Origin: Sinanaerobacter chloroacetimidivorans
GTDB taxonomy: Bacteria > Bacillota > Clostridia > Peptostreptococcales > Anaerovoracaceae
Assembly: GCF_018128545.1 (NCBI RefSeq)
Contig: NZ_JAGSND010000001.1
Span: forward strand, 1-46,152
Length of the DNA stretch: 46,152 nucleotides
Direction of reading: 5' to 3'
Shown here: positions 33,011-42,214 of the stretch, piece after piece
How positions within the stretch are numbered: the first letter of the stretch is position 1
Layout: every line of letters begins with the position of its first letter
Notes under the pieces: model-generated
The model's database searches: none
What the model saw: the letters and a program-made list of their open reading frames with translations, nothing else
Told to the model about the DNA's origin: nothing
Translations under genes and position numbers: made by a program

Positions 33011-33946
33011 TTAGGATATTGGAACAGAGAAATTCAGAGCCTGCGGAATGATTTCAAATGTGGTATTTCCTGTGAGAGAAAGCTCTCCGTCTGTGCATAA
33101 TTTCATTTCTGATTTAGGAGTAATTTTTAAATGCTTGCATCTTTTATAGGTAATTATTTTTTCAATATTAGGTACTTCAAGATAAGTTCCGTTTCGGTAT
33201 TTACCAATCAGTTTTAGAAAGGTACTTCTGGAAATATTTTTGACGATGCTTACATCCATGAACCCGTCATCAAGCCTGGCATAAGGAGCCGCCTTAAAAC
33301 CTCCGCCGTAATAGCCGCCATTTGCAATGGATACCAGCAGAACCTCGCCTTCATATTTGACTCCGTCATCAAAGTCGATGCTCAGGATTGTCCCTTCTTT
33401 TTGCATAAAGGCAATTCCAACACCCAAAGCATAGGAAAAAGAGCCTGATATCAGAAATTTCTTTATCGATGCCGTCTTTTCCACTACTTCACTATCCAGT
33501 CCGATATTAAACATATTGATACCGTATTTGGCAGGTGTAATCCTGTTGCCGTAACGGATAAGATCTACTTTAACAGCTTTTCCAAGTATTTGACGCTTGA
33601 TATCATAGAAAGCATCGTGATCATCAAAATTTCGTACAAAGTCGTTCCCTGTGCCGGCAGGAATCATAGCAACCTCGGCATTTTCGAATCCAAAAGCACC
33701 GTTCACTACCTCATTGAAGGTTCCGTCTCCGCCGCAGGCGTAAAAACGCAGAATTGATTTTTTATCGCTTTCCGCTTCCGCTTCACAGCGGCTTCTGACA
33801 AAATGTTCACCATCACCTATTCCCACTGTTCTATGGATTTCATAATCGATTTCCATGGATTTGGCAGTCTTTATAATTTGCGGCAAAAACAGTGTGGAAG
33901 CCTGTTTCTTGCCTGCAGCCGGATTTAAAATAAATATATGTTTCAT
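33011..33946 (-). CDS. Diacylglycerol-kinase-family lipid kinase
   Basis: The enzyme phosphorylates diacylglycerol or a related lipid. Of 311 residues, NPAAGKK near residue 8 and GGDGTFNEVVNG near 73 form the nucleotide-binding core, PAGTGNDF is near 97, and the C-terminal beta-sandwich has GGYYGGGF and DGFMDV. This is the DgkB/YegS architecture at normal length. It starts at ATG 33946, with AGGAGT upstream on the minus strand. In Firmicutes DgkB recycles diacylglycerol from lipoteichoic acid synthesis, which would fit the neighbouring glycan gene. Confidence 0.9.
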   Translation of the reverse strand: MKHIFILNPAAGKKQASTLFLPQIIKTAKSMEIDYEIHRTVGIGDGEHFVRSRCEAEAESDKKSILRFYACGGDGTFNEVVNGAFGFENAEVAMIPAGTGNDFVRNFDDHDAFYDIKRQILGKAVKVDLIRYGNRITPAKYGINMFNIGLDSEVVEKTASIKKFLISGSFSYALGVGIAFMQKEGTILSIDFDDGVKYEGEVLLVSIANGGYYGGGFKAAPYARLDDGFMDVSIVKNISRSTFLKLIGKYRNGTYLEVPNIEKIITYKRCKHLKITPKSEMKLCTDGELSLTGNTTFEIIPQALNFSVPIS

Positions 33947-34092
33947 AAATACTCCTAATTGATTGCTGTTAATTTATTTTAGCATATTAAAACCATTAGG
34001 CAAAATATATTTTCCAGATACTTGCTTTTATTATTCGGATGGTTGGGGTATAATAAAGGAAAAAGTTTGAATAATTAGGAGATATATAAGAT

Positions 34093-35202
34093 ATGGATTC
34101 AAGAATAAAAAAGTTAGCTGAAGTATTAGTTCACTATTCCTGCAATGTGCAGAAGGGAGAAAAGGTTCTGATTTCCTATGAAGGAGAGAGTACAAAGCCG
34201 TTGGCAAAGCAATTGGTAAAGGAAGTTTATCATTGCGGCGGATATCCATATGTAGAAATTAGGGATTCCTCCATGACAAGAGAAATTCTGCTTGGCTGCA
34301 ACGAGGAACAACTCAACTTTATGAATGAGTATCAGCTTGCTCAGATGCAGGGAATGGCAGCATACATTGCGGTACGGGCAAGTGATAATGTTTCCGAGCT
34401 GTCGGACGTTTCTTCCGCAAAGTTAAATTTATACAGCAAAATATTACGCCCGGTTCTGGACTATAGGGTAAACCATACAAAATGGGTAGTTTTGAGATAC
34501 CCGAACAATGCCATGGCTCAATTGGCAAATACAAGTCTGGAGGCATTTGAGGACTTTTATTTTAATGTTTGCACTTTGGACTATAAAAAGATGTCTGATG
34601 CAATGGATCCTCTTGTAGAGCTGATGAACCGTACGGATAAGGTTCGAATTACCGGACAGAATACGGACCTCACATTCTCCATAAAGGGTATCGGTGCAAG
34701 AAAATGTGACGGAGAGCGGAATATTCCCGACGGAGAAGTCTATACTGCTCCGGTTAGAGAATCAATGAACGGTATTATTTCATATAATACACCGTCGGAG
34801 GAGCAGGGCTTTACTTTTGATAATATTGTATTTGAAGTGAAGGATGGCAAAATCATAAAGGCTACCTCAAACAATGATGCACGTATTAATGAATTGCTTG
34901 ATACCGATGAAAATGCACGGTACTTCGGTGAATTCGCCATTGGCGTGAATCCATATATTCTGCATCCGATGAAAGATACCCTGTTTGACGAGAAGATTGC
35001 GGGGAGCTTTCATTTAACGCCGGGCGCTGCTTATGAGGATGCTTTTAACGGAAATAAATCTGCGATTCATTGGGATTTGGTTTTCATCCAAAGACCTGAG
35101 TATGGCGGCGGAGAAATCTGGTTTGACGATGTTCTTGTGAGGAAAGACGGAATTTTTGTACTGCCTGAACTATATGATTTAAATCCGGAAAATTTAAAAT
35201 AA
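34093..35202 (+). CDS. M29-family aminopeptidase
   Basis: This 369-residue cytosolic metallo-aminopeptidase belongs to the AmpS/AmpT/PepS type. Its N-terminal domain starts at KLAEVLVHYSCNVQKGEKVL. The metal-site region of the C-terminal half has GERNIPDGEVYTAPV (Glu ligand), EFAIGVNP, GSFHLTPG and SAIHWD (His and Asp ligands). TTAGGAG precedes the ATG, with TATAAT (34049-34054) upstream. It is divergent from the lipid kinase with 146 bases between them. A hairpin terminator follows. Confidence 0.92.
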   Translation: MDSRIKKLAEVLVHYSCNVQKGEKVLISYEGESTKPLAKQLVKEVYHCGGYPYVEIRDSSMTREILLGCNEEQLNFMNEYQLAQMQGMAAYIAVRASDNVSELSDVSSAKLNLYSKILRPVLDYRVNHTKWVVLRYPNNAMAQLANTSLEAFEDFYFNVCTLDYKKMSDAMDPLVELMNRTDKVRITGQNTDLTFSIKGIGARKCDGERNIPDGEVYTAPVRESMNGIISYNTPSEEQGFTFDNIVFEVKDGKIIKATSNNDARINELLDTDENARYFGEFAIGVNPYILHPMKDTLFDEKIAGSFHLTPGAAYEDAFNGNKSAIHWDLVFIQRPEYGGGEIWFDDVLVRKDGIFVLPELYDLNPENLK

Positions 35203-35229
35203 CAACAATTTCAATACTCAGCCGTATTT

Positions 35230-35255
35230 TATCCACCCATCCGGGTGGATATTTT
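35230..35255 (+). terminator. Intrinsic terminator after the aminopeptidase
   Basis: TATCCACCC (35230-35238) pairs with GGGTGGATA (35243-35251) around ATCC, followed by TTTT. Confidence 0.8.
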
Positions 35256-35299
35256 ATGCGAGTCCGTTGTGCTGAATTATAAATCAGAAAGGAGAAACA

Positions 35300-36169
35300 A
35301 TGAAAGAAATCAAAAGTGTTCAACTTGTTTATTTTAGCGGCACCGGAGGAACGGCATGGGTCATGGAGAAGTTTGAAAAGGCCTTTGCAAATCATAAAAT
35401 AGATGTTAAGAAAACCGAGTTAAACAAAAGGGATCCTATGCCGGCTGATGCAGATATGCTTGTGCTTTTCTTTCCAGTTCATGCGTTTAATGCCCCAAAA
35501 CCCATTGACGAGTGGATCGCCTCTGCTGCTAACGGGGAGGATAGACCGGCAGCGGTCATATCCGTTTCCGGCGGAGGTGAAATATCGCCCAATACCGCAT
35601 GCCGTGTTGAAGTCATCAAGAAACTGAAAGGGAAGGGATATGATGTGTTCTATGAAAATATGCTAATTATGCCGAGCAATGTCATGATTCGCTATGACGA
35701 CGTCCTTTCAGCGATGGTGTTAAGAACAACAGCGCAAAAATCTGACAGGGCCGTTTCCGATATCCTTGCCGGTAACAGGATGAGATTGAAACCTCATTTG
35801 GTTGACCGGTTTCTGTCAAAGCTTGGAAGTTTAGAAAAAGCTTATGGAAATATTTTTGGAAAAAGACTGAAAGCAGATAATAACTGTACCGGATGCGCGT
35901 GGTGCGCAAACCACTGCCCAAGAGGCAATATTTCAATGCGAGAGAACAAACCCGATTTTGGCAGCGAGTGTGTTGTCTGCTTGCGGTGTGTGTACGGATG
36001 CCCGCAAAATGCCATCGTTCCCGGTTCAGGCAAATGGGTGGTGTTAAAGGATGGTTATGATCTGAAAACAATAGAAAACCTTGCTTTTCAGTTAACGGAA
36101 TTCCCTCCACCCTCCCAGACTGCCAAAGGGCTGATGCTGAAAGGTGTACGAAAATATATAGAGGAATGA
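35300..36169 (+). CDS. EFR1-type flavodoxin/ferredoxin fusion
   Basis: The 289-residue redox protein has an N-terminal flavodoxin domain (YFSGTGGTAWV phosphate-binding loop at about residues 11-21, then VLFFPVHAFNAP). A C-terminal pair of 4Fe-4S motifs has cysteines in CTGCAWCANHCPRGN (about 195-209) and CVVCLRCVYGCPQNA (about 219-233). Such proteins shuttle electrons in anaerobes; the partner is unknown. AAAGGAG precedes the ATG. The next gene follows within about 11 bases, so the two form an operon. Confidence 0.9.
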   Translation: MKEIKSVQLVYFSGTGGTAWVMEKFEKAFANHKIDVKKTELNKRDPMPADADMLVLFFPVHAFNAPKPIDEWIASAANGEDRPAAVISVSGGGEISPNTACRVEVIKKLKGKGYDVFYENMLIMPSNVMIRYDDVLSAMVLRTTAQKSDRAVSDILAGNRMRLKPHLVDRFLSKLGSLEKAYGNIFGKRLKADNNCTGCAWCANHCPRGNISMRENKPDFGSECVVCLRCVYGCPQNAIVPGSGKWVVLKDGYDLKTIENLAFQLTEFPPPSQTAKGLMLKGVRKYIEE

Positions 36170-36180
36170 CGGAGGTTATG

Positions 36181-36564
36181 ATGTTTTTAGACCATGTGGC
36201 AATCTATACATATGATATTGAGAAGCTAAAGGACTTTTATACCAAATATTTTTCCGGGAAGGAAAATCGGAAATACTATAATGAAAAAACCGGCCTTCAA
36301 ACCTATTTTATAACCTTTGAAGGCGGAGCCAGGCTTGAGATCATGTCAAAGCCAAATCTGGCTTTGACAGATCAATCCTTTCCCGCCATCGGGATGGCAC
36401 ATATATCCTTTCGTACAGGAAGCAGAGAAAAGGTGGATCGGCTTACGAAAGCTTTGATTGAGGATGGTTACTTTTTAAAAAGCGGACCCAGGGAAACAGG
36501 CGATGGATATTACGAAAGCTGTGTTCTGGATCCTGATTCCAATGAGGTTGAAATCATGGCATGA
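36181..36564 (+). CDS. VOC-superfamily (glyoxalase-like) protein
   Basis: This 127-residue single VOC domain begins MFLDHVAIYTYDIEKLKDFY and ends YESCVLDPDSNEVEIMA, with the His and Glu positions that bind metal in glyoxalase-type enzymes. GGAGG (36171-36175) fits ATG 36181 best; ATG 36166, overlapping the preceding stop, would add five residues. The substrate is unknown. Its 3' end overlaps the convergent cupin gene by 11 bases. Confidence 0.88.
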   Translation: MFLDHVAIYTYDIEKLKDFYTKYFSGKENRKYYNEKTGLQTYFITFEGGARLEIMSKPNLALTDQSFPAIGMAHISFRTGSREKVDRLTKALIEDGYFLKSGPRETGDGYYESCVLDPDSNEVEIMA

Positions 36565-36928
36565 GCGTAAGATCCGGCTTTGTATGTGATCTGTAAGTTC
36601 CCCCGCAGTTATCATTATTTAAAGCGCCGGATAAGTCAATCAGAAGGATTTTTACCAGCTCTTTGCAAACAGGGCGATGTTCAATTCCCTTTGGTACGAT
36701 CAGAAGATCGCCTGTATTCATTTCGATACAGCCATCCTTCAGTTCAAGGCAAAAACTGCCTTCAACGACATAAAATAATTCATCCGACTCCTCGTGTACA
36801 TGAAAATCCAAAGTTCTCTGTGCAACTTGCACCACATTCAGCATTTGATGATTCATTTTCCCTATCTCTATATACTCATAGAGCGCTCCACGGTTAACAG
36901 CATCCAACACGTTTACTTTTGATAACAT
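36554..36928 (-). CDS. Cupin-domain protein
   Basis: The 124-residue single-domain cupin has motif 1 HVHEESDELFYVVEG (two His and a Glu metal ligands, about residues 43-57) and motif 2 GDLLIVPKGIEHRP (about 73-86). Small cupins bind metals and act as isomerases, dioxygenases or sensors; no specific role can be read. AGGAGG precedes the ATG on the minus strand. It is divergent from a LysR regulator, which is therefore its likely controller. Confidence 0.88.
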   Translation of the reverse strand: MLSKVNVLDAVNRGALYEYIEIGKMNHQMLNVVQVAQRTLDFHVHEESDELFYVVEGSFCLELKDGCIEMNTGDLLIVPKGIEHRPVCKELVKILLIDLSGALNNDNCGGTYRSHTKPDLTLMP

Positions 36929-37011
36929 ATGATTTCCTCCTGTTTTTTTATTTTTATTTATGGTACCATAGTGATATCGATTAATAAAACGAATAATTTC
37001 GATTATAATAT

Positions 37012-37024
37012 TCGGATATTCCGA
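37012..37024. promoter_or_regulatory. Dyad in the cupin-lysR intergenic region
   Basis: TCGGA-TAT-TCCGA is a perfect 5-bp inverted repeat in the A+T-rich 176 bases between the divergent cupin and LysR genes. TTCCGATTG and ATTCCGAG repeats follow. It is a plausible LysR binding site. Confidence 0.5.
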
Positions 37025-37104
37025 TTGACCGATTCAATAATAAAACTCTGATTCCGAGCTTTAAAATAAAAATGAAATGAAGAAAAATAAATAAGAATAG
37101 AGGG

Positions 37105-38013
37105 ATGTCAGTGGATCTGAAACAACTGAACACATTTCTGACAGTGGCAGAATTTTTGAACTTTACGAAAGCCGCGGCACAATTAGGATATGCCCAATCC
37201 AGCATTACGGCTCAGATTCAGCAATTAGAAAATGAAATGGGTGTAAAGCTGTTCGAAAGAATCGGAAAAACGGTTACGTTAACCCATGAGGGAAAAAGGA
37301 TGCTCCCTTATGCATCTCAAATACTGCAGCTGGCCGGAAACATGAAATCTGACCTGTCTGGTTCAGATGTACCGGCCGGTGTTCTAACCATAGGTGCAGC
37401 AGAATCCTTGAGTATTTACCGTCTCCCCGCTATCATCAAAGAATATCGCAGTCTGTATCCGAAAGTAGATATCAATTTGAAACTTCTTCATTGCTCGGAA
37501 TTTATACCCAATCTTATGAACGGAACCATTGATGCAGCTTTTACTATTGGAAACGAAATAGAAGCCGAATTTCTGATTGAAGTATTTCAATTGCCGGAGC
37601 CTATGGCCTTATTGGCACATCCGGAGCATCTTTTGGCCAGAAAAAAACATGTTGCTTCCGAAGATCTGGAAACGGAAGCCCTTCTTTTAACGGGAAAAGA
37701 TTGCTGCTATAGAGGGATGTTTACAGATAAACTGGCAGAAAATCATATACTGCCCAGAGTGGCATTGGAGACGGACAGCATTCAGGCGATTAAACTGGCA
37801 GCGATGAGCGGCCTTGGAATTTGTATACTGCCTAAAATCTCAATCCAGGAAGAAGTATCGTCAGGAAAGCTGGCAACCTTGAACTTTCCTACGGAGGATT
37901 TTGAAATCGTATCACAGCTTCTCTATCACAAGGATAAGTGGATATCCGCGTCATTTCGTGCTTTTTTAGAGCTGTCTGCTGAAATCATGCATAATATGCC
38001 CGCTCTGTTCTGA
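37105..38013 (+). CDS. LysR-family transcriptional regulator
   Basis: This 302-residue regulator of normal family length has the N-terminal winged HTH at residues 18-50 (FTKAAAQLGYAQSSITAQIQ then LENEMGVKLFER). The periplasmic-binding-like effector domain begins near residue 90 (GVLTIGAAESLSIYRLP). ATG 37105 has a weak AGGG site. It is divergent from the cupin gene, the usual LysR arrangement, so the cupin and perhaps the VOC/EFR1 genes are likely targets. The effector is unknown. Confidence 0.92.
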   Translation: MSVDLKQLNTFLTVAEFLNFTKAAAQLGYAQSSITAQIQQLENEMGVKLFERIGKTVTLTHEGKRMLPYASQILQLAGNMKSDLSGSDVPAGVLTIGAAESLSIYRLPAIIKEYRSLYPKVDINLKLLHCSEFIPNLMNGTIDAAFTIGNEIEAEFLIEVFQLPEPMALLAHPEHLLARKKHVASEDLETEALLLTGKDCCYRGMFTDKLAENHILPRVALETDSIQAIKLAAMSGLGICILPKISIQEEVSSGKLATLNFPTEDFEIVSQLLYHKDKWISASFRAFLELSAEIMHNMPALF

Positions 38014-38065
38014 ATTGCTTCCCGAATCCGGTAATAAGAAGGAGGAAGAATATTTGATTCTGGCA

Positions 38066-38163
38066 TGCAACTGCGTATAAATTGCAGTTAATCATGCAAT
38101 TGAACTATAGTTGCATTTATTATAGCAACTTTGTTGACCAATGATGAGCCAGACTGTTATAAT
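38066..38163 (+). promoter_or_regulatory. satD promoter with TGCAA/TTGCA half-sites
   Basis: TTGACC (38134-38139) and TATAAT (38158-38163) are 18 bases apart. Upstream, half-sites alternate in orientation: TGCAA 38066, TTGCA 38082, TGCAA 38095, TTGCA 38111. They make two dyads, AACTGC...GCAGTT and TGCAA...TTGCA, both ending before the -35 box. Confidence 0.65.
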
Positions 38164-38186
38164 ATGGAATATGAGGAGGTGATATC

Positions 38187-38849
38187 ATGTACGTTGCTAT
38201 AATCGGTGATATTGTCGGATCCCGAAAAATAAAAAATAGAAATGAGCTTCAAAATCGATTAAATTTCATTTTAAAAGAAATAAACAATGAATATTCACAT
38301 GTGATTGCCGCTGATTTTCTGATCACTCTTGGTGACGAATTCCAAGGCCTATTAGAAAGTTCGGAATATCTGTTTGAAATCGTTGATAAGATAAGATTTT
38401 CCATGTATCCTGTAAAGCTTCGGGTCGGAGTCGGTATTGGCACCATAGATACGGAAGTGGTCAGGCATATGGCCATTGGTGCTGACGGACCTGCGTTTCA
38501 TTATGCGCGTAAAATGATGGAAGAACTCCATATGAACGAAGACAGCCAGCAGAGTAGAATGATGAACCTGAAACTGTGGATGAACGGAGATGAAGACCTT
38601 ATAAATTTGGTGAATTCAAATTTAAGCTTATGTTCCTGTTTGGAAAACGGATGGACAGAAAAGCAGATAGAAGCCGTTTCCTCCATCCTGTATCAGGATA
38701 TTACACAACGGGAATTGGCCGGTAAACTGGGGATTTCACCATCAAGCGTGCAGCGAAGATTAAACAGTGCTCATTATTATGATTACAGATCAGCCAGAGA
38801 GATCATAACTGAAATCTTTCAGAAAAGATGGGGAAAAGAAAATGAATGA
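38187..38849 (+). CDS. satD: SatD-family protein with C-terminal HTH
   Basis: The 220-residue protein begins MYVAIIGDIVGSRKI, the SatD signature. A ferredoxin-like/cyclase-like core (LITLGDEFQGLL, then LRVGVGIGTI) follows, and a C-terminal sigma-type HTH (about 172-200, DITQRELAGKLGISPSSVQRRL). The HTH suggests DNA binding, and the dyads in its own promoter are candidate sites. SatD was first linked to acid tolerance and protein translocation in streptococci; its biochemical role is unclear. GAGGAGG precedes the ATG. The stop overlaps the next gene by eight bases. Confidence 0.85.
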   Translation: MYVAIIGDIVGSRKIKNRNELQNRLNFILKEINNEYSHVIAADFLITLGDEFQGLLESSEYLFEIVDKIRFSMYPVKLRVGVGIGTIDTEVVRHMAIGADGPAFHYARKMMEELHMNEDSQQSRMMNLKLWMNGDEDLINLVNSNLSLCSCLENGWTEKQIEAVSSILYQDITQRELAGKLGISPSSVQRRLNSAHYYDYRSAREIITEIFQKRWGKENE

Positions 38850-39633
38850 GATTCTTGTATATTTATTTTTTTCACATATTATAGGGGATTTTTATTTACA
38901 AACGGAAACGATAGCCAAGAGGAAGAATCAAGAGATTACATTATTGATTGCACATGGACTTTTGTATTGTATTCCTTTTCTTTTCCTTTTTATAATCAGT
39001 ACGGACCGGAATCATTTGTTGCAAGCCATAGTTTTCGTCTGTCTTGGCCATTTCCTTGTAGATTACTTAAAAGCGATGCTGTATCAAAAGGAAAGCCTTG
39101 GGCGAAAATTAAAAAAATATAATCTAAATGAAGCAATTGTATATATTTTGGATCAAGGCTTACATATTATAGTAATGATCGGTATTACCATGTATTTTTG
39201 GCGAAAGGGCATGAGCCTTTCCCTGATTCATGCGGATAGAATTGCAGAATATATGGGCTTTCACCTGGAACATATCGTGAAATGGGCCTTCCTGATTTCT
39301 TTGCTGTATAAACCGGCCAATCTGACCTTTGTGAAACTGTTTGCCTGTTACAAACCCTTCCATCCAGACCATGGCGAACAGGAGAGTGAGATCATTGATG
39401 AAAACAATAGGAAAGCAGGGGCCGTGATAGGATTTTTAGAAAAATTATTAATCGTTATATTTTTGAGTATTCAACAGTATGCATCCATTGCTCTTATCAT
39501 GACTGCAAAGTCCATTGCACGTTACGATAAATTATCCAAAGAATCTGGGTTTGCTGAATATTATTTGATCGGAACTTTGTTCAGCTTATTGATTGCTATC
39601 GTTGCCTATTATTTTGTATTTTCGGTATTATGA
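38842..39633 (+). CDS. DUF3307 membrane protein, partner of SatD
   Basis: The 263-residue protein has about six hydrophobic segments. It opens with LVYLFFSHIIGDFYLQT, the DUF3307 hallmark with His and Asp near a membrane entry, and has GHFLVDYLK near residue 72 and ALIMTAKSIARYDKL near 215. DUF3307 genes are commonly paired with satD. The 8-base overlap here means coupled translation, so the two probably act together at the membrane. The function is unknown. Confidence 0.85.
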   Translation: MNEILVYLFFSHIIGDFYLQTETIAKRKNQEITLLIAHGLLYCIPFLFLFIISTDRNHLLQAIVFVCLGHFLVDYLKAMLYQKESLGRKLKKYNLNEAIVYILDQGLHIIVMIGITMYFWRKGMSLSLIHADRIAEYMGFHLEHIVKWAFLISLLYKPANLTFVKLFACYKPFHPDHGEQESEIIDENNRKAGAVIGFLEKLLIVIFLSIQQYASIALIMTAKSIARYDKLSKESGFAEYYLIGTLFSLLIAIVAYYFVFSVL

Positions 39634-39651
39634 TTTCTGGGGGGTAGCGCT

Positions 39652-40002
39652 GTGGAATTGGGATTTGGAATTTTCGTTCTATTTCTATTCGGTATATTCC
39701 TTACCATGTTGCTTTCTTTTTTTCTGTCATTTGCAAAGCATACCTGTGTTTCTACCATCGGTTTTATGATTTTTACATCAATGAGTGCTTTTTTCGCATT
39801 TTCCACTGCTGATGAAGCTGTGTTTACTGCGCCTTTGATGTTGGCTCAGATCAATCTAAGCTCCTTTAATATCTTACCCGTGCTATGCGGTATGTTATCC
39901 GTAGTCTCTGCTGTTCTATGGTTTTTTTCCAGAAGGAAATTTGCACGGACATTAGGAGCTTTTAGTGTTGCAGCAGTCATGTATATTTATCTGCAGGTCT
40001 GA
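39652..40002 (+). CDS. Small membrane protein, unknown function
   Basis: The 116-residue protein has about four hydrophobic segments (about 5-27, 32-50, 58-88 and 97-114). GTG 39652 follows GGGGGG at good spacing, 18 bases after the DUF3307 gene, so it may be third in that operon. No family was recognised. Confidence 0.65.
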   Translation: MELGFGIFVLFLFGIFLTMLLSFFLSFAKHTCVSTIGFMIFTSMSAFFAFSTADEAVFTAPLMLAQINLSSFNILPVLCGMLSVVSAVLWFFSRRKFARTLGAFSVAAVMYIYLQV

Positions 40003-40019
40003 TATGCATGCCTGTGAGT

Positions 40020-40961
40020 TTAAAGGGCATAAAGTATATACTCGGTGGGAAGGAGTTCTTTCCCGTAATAGCGGAGATAAAAGCGGTAGGAGGGATCCAA
40101 CTCGTCAATCATTCTAGCCAGCTTCCAAAGATCTTTGTGGCTGTGATATACGCTCAGCGCGAGCTTGGGGTGATTTTCCAGAATTTTTTTTCGACATCCC
40201 TTTAATGCCTGCTCTTCCGAGCCCTCGACATCCATTTTTATAAATGTAACATTTTCTTCAATATCATCATCTATCGCTACTGTGGGAATTTTTCTTTCAC
40301 CGCTTTCTGAAAGTCTGCTGACAGAGGTCGTTTCGCCGCTGATAAAAGAATAGATACCGCTCTTATCACTGGCACCTTTTCTGCAATTGATTACATTTTT
40401 TAAATTTAACAACTCTATGTTTTTATCGATGTAATTCTGATTCTCGGGTACAATTTCATAGCAGTAAATCCTTTTATAACTATCTGATCCGAATGTCTTG
40501 ACAAAATCTGCGGCAGTATCACCAATATAGGCACCGATATCCACAAAAACCTCGTCCTCTTTGCATTGGATCAGATCAAGGTCGAAGTATTGATGAAATA
40601 TTTTATCCTGCAATTCGCTGACCTTACGATAATTTGGAGCAAACCAATAAGAGAGGAGATTCGATAGAATCTTTTTGGAACGATTGTCGCACAAGCGTCC
40701 GTAAAGCCATTGAAAATCCTCTCTATGATCAACCAGGGCTTCAGCAATGTTATCTACGAGTTCAAAGTTGTCATTGTCCGGATCTATGGTTCCCCAAAGT
40801 TTGTATTTGTTGTAATAGTTTATTGTCAACGTATAGTTCGTTTTATCCGTATTTTTATAAAAGTTCAGATTCCTTTTGACGGCCGCTTTTGTCTGCTCGA
40901 GATTGCAGCCTCCGAGAAAACCCATTAGATCATTAAAATCTTTATCAATTTTATTTGGCAT
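40020..40961 (-). CDS. FkbM-family methyltransferase
   Basis: This 313-residue SAM-dependent methyltransferase has motif I VFVDIGAYIGDTAADF (about residues 138-153), the acidic CYEIVPENQNY strand, and the FkbM signature FIKMDVEGSEEQALKG (about 237-252). An extra N-terminal about 130 residues precede the catalytic core. FkbM enzymes often O-methylate sugars or secondary metabolites; the acceptor here is unknown. It is transcribed alone towards the satD operon. Confidence 0.9.
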   Translation of the reverse strand: MPNKIDKDFNDLMGFLGGCNLEQTKAAVKRNLNFYKNTDKTNYTLTINYYNKYKLWGTIDPDNDNFELVDNIAEALVDHREDFQWLYGRLCDNRSKKILSNLLSYWFAPNYRKVSELQDKIFHQYFDLDLIQCKEDEVFVDIGAYIGDTAADFVKTFGSDSYKRIYCYEIVPENQNYIDKNIELLNLKNVINCRKGASDKSGIYSFISGETTSVSRLSESGERKIPTVAIDDDIEENVTFIKMDVEGSEEQALKGCRKKILENHPKLALSVYHSHKDLWKLARMIDELDPSYRFYLRYYGKELLPTEYILYAL

Positions 40962-41039
40962 GATTACACCACCTTACAATAATGCTTTTTTCATTCTATG
41001 CTTTTATTGTATAGGTTGTGCTGCTTACTGACTCTTGAC

Positions 41040-42146
41040 TCAGAGCTCAATCAATTCGTAATCCATGGTTCCCAATCCAAGCTTAACAGCGTGGTCGAGC
41101 CCGACACGCCAATTGGTTTCCGGCGTTACGTTGGTAAAATGGTCATGGTGATGATGCTCTCTTTCTGCCAGCAGGCTTCCCGCCATTACAGGCTGCCGAT
41201 TGACTGCGTCGACACATGCCATATCAAGCGCCACAGGATCAAAAGAGGCAAACATACCAACATCCGGAACAATAGGTACGTCATTTTCTGAATGACAATC
41301 ACAATAAGGGGATACGTCCACCACCAGACTTACATGGAAATGAGGTCTTCCATGCAGAACAGCCCAGCTGTATTCTGCTATTTTTTTGTTCAGGATATCA
41401 AAGGACTCGTCTCCCGCAGGCTGCACCGCATCTTTTGGACAGACTCCGATACATCGGCCGCAGCCTACACATTTATTCTGATCGATGGCGGCAAGTCTAT
41501 CTATAATCTGTGGTGCATCATGTGCGCAGATTTCTACGCATCTGCCGCAGCCAATACAGGTTTTTTGATAAACAAATGGTTTGCCGGCACTATGCATTTC
41601 CATCTTGCCGGCTCTTGAGCCGCAGCCCATGCCGATATTCTTCAGGGCTCCGCCGAATCCGGTAGCTTCATGACCTTTAAAGTGGTTTAAAGTGATCAGG
41701 ATATCAGCATCCATCACCGCACGGCCGATTTTTGCTTCTTTTACATATTCTCCTTTTTCAACGGGGATCAAGGCTTCATCCGTACCTTTTAAACCGTCTG
41801 CAATGATGACATGACAACCGGTGGAAAGTGGTGAAAAACCGTTTTGATAAGCAGCATCAATATGATCCAGAGCATTTTTTCTTCCGCCTACATATAAAGT
41901 ATTACAGTCGGTCAGGAAGGGTCTGCCTCCCAATTCCTTTACAACACCTGCCAAGACCGCCGCATAATTTGGCCGCAGAAACGCCAGATTTCCAGGCTCT
42001 CCAAAATGCAGCTTAATTGCTGTAAATTTATTATCAAAATCAATGGTTTCAATACCGGCTTTCCTGATCAGCCGTTCCAGCTTTTGCAGCAAATTATTAT
42101 TAAAGGTACAGCGCATATCGGTAAAATACACTTTAGATTTTTTCAT
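41040..42146 (-). CDS. DUF362 protein with two 4Fe-4S clusters
   Basis: The 368-residue protein has the DUF362 core (KLHFGEPGNLAFLRP near residue 45, LNHFKGHEATGFGGALKNIG near 155). Two ferredoxin motifs follow: CIGCGRCVEICAHD (about 197-210) and CVGCGRCIGVCPKD (about 226-239). A histidine cluster (EREHHHHDH) lies near 332. DUF362 proteins are widespread iron-sulfur proteins in anaerobes with unsettled roles. A MerR-type promoter lies just upstream on the minus strand, so expression probably responds to a metal, oxidant or drug. AGGAGG precedes the ATG. Confidence 0.9.
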   Translation of the reverse strand: MKKSKVYFTDMRCTFNNNLLQKLERLIRKAGIETIDFDNKFTAIKLHFGEPGNLAFLRPNYAAVLAGVVKELGGRPFLTDCNTLYVGGRKNALDHIDAAYQNGFSPLSTGCHVIIADGLKGTDEALIPVEKGEYVKEAKIGRAVMDADILITLNHFKGHEATGFGGALKNIGMGCGSRAGKMEMHSAGKPFVYQKTCIGCGRCVEICAHDAPQIIDRLAAIDQNKCVGCGRCIGVCPKDAVQPAGDESFDILNKKIAEYSWAVLHGRPHFHVSLVVDVSPYCDCHSENDVPIVPDVGMFASFDPVALDMACVDAVNRQPVMAGSLLAEREHHHHDHFTNVTPETNWRVGLDHAVKLGLGTMDYELIEL

Positions 42147-42183
42147 AATACACCTCCTGGGATAATTCTCTAATGTAAAACCT

Positions 42184-42214
42184 ATTCTACCACTTAGAGT
42201 CTACTTTAAGTCAA
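42184..42214 (-). promoter_or_regulatory. MerR-type promoter with 19-bp spacer, for the DUF362 gene
   Basis: On the minus strand TTGACT (42214-42209) and TAGAAT (42189-42184) are separated by exactly 19 bases. The spacer is an imperfect dyad (ACTTAAAGT...ACTCTAAGT). A 19-base spacer with a central dyad is the hallmark of promoters activated by MerR-family regulators. Confidence 0.65.
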
